Notes under the pieces: model-generated
What the model was told of the DNA's origin: nothing
What the model saw: the letters and a program-made list of their open reading frames with translations, nothing else
The model's database searches: none
Shown here: positions 6,735-6,770 of the stretch, piece after piece
How the letters are laid out: every line of letters starts with the position of its first letter
How positions within the stretch are numbered: the first letter of the stretch is position 1
Assembly (NCBI GenBank): GCA_002321855.1
Contig: DCMX01000183.1
Coordinates: 1-6,770, forward strand
DNA from: Fidelibacterota bacterium UBA1611
Lineage (GTDB): Bacteria > Fidelibacterota > Marinisomatia > Marinisomatales > UBA1611
Direction of reading: 5' to 3'
DNA length: 6,770 nt
Translations under genes and position numbers: made by a program

Positions 6735-6770
6735 CTACTCATCCAAGTAAAGAAAGAACACCTCGCAAGT
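6735..6770 (-). CDS. possible 3' end of a gene running in from the right
   Basis: On the minus strand an open frame enters at the window edge and ends with TAG at 6735-6737, encoding the tail TCEVFFLYLDE. Twelve codons are too few for identification, and two other minus-strand frames are also open for a short way. The main support is position: a strong terminator-like hairpin lies about 47 bp downstream in the same orientation. The product is unknown. Confidence 0.3.
   Translation of the reverse strand, partial: TCEVFFLYLDE

Overview
This 6770-base window is AT-rich (roughly 40% GC by eye). It carries five complete protein genes, all on the minus strand, plus what may be the last codons of a sixth at the right edge. 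No rRNA, tRNA, CRISPR array, transposase or phage gene is visible. All five complete products begin with an export signal. Two are predicted lipoproteins, one is a large outer-membrane barrel protein, one is a probable secreted/periplasmic protein, and one is a small protein with two likely membrane helices. The protein style points to an uncultured member of the FCB side of the bacterial tree, such as Neomarinimicrobiota or a relative. The clues are signal peptides cleaved just before Gln, an 'NPLDPNNP' spacer after a lipoprotein Cys, FN3 plus propeller lipoproteins, a PD40 propeller fused to an Omp85-type barrel, and no Shine-Dalgarno sequences. This placement is an inference from style, not a database result.

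Layout in the direction of transcription (right to left): a possible gene tail (6735-6770); a strong hairpin terminator (6654-6687); a short gap with a possible promoter; a 323-residue secreted protein with a VasI-like region and a PH-like C-terminal domain (5630-6601); a 49-bp gap with a possible promoter; a 928-residue protein combining an HExxH gluzincin-type peptidase domain, a TolB/PD40-like propeller and an Omp85-type barrel (2794-5580); a PQQ-type propeller lipoprotein (1705-2790); a 133-residue membrane protein (1307-1708); and an FN3 plus propeller lipoprotein (70-1317). The last four genes are packed with a 3-bp gap, a 4-bp overlap and an overlap of about 11 bp, so they almost certainly form one transcript. 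The first gene may join it.

The most interesting idea is that this is an outer-membrane machine: a barrel protein carrying its own periplasmic metallopeptidase and propeller, made together with a BamB-like propeller lipoprotein, a second propeller lipoprotein and a small membrane protein. The domain calls rest on visible motifs. The idea that the products form a complex, and any claim about its substrate, is inference.
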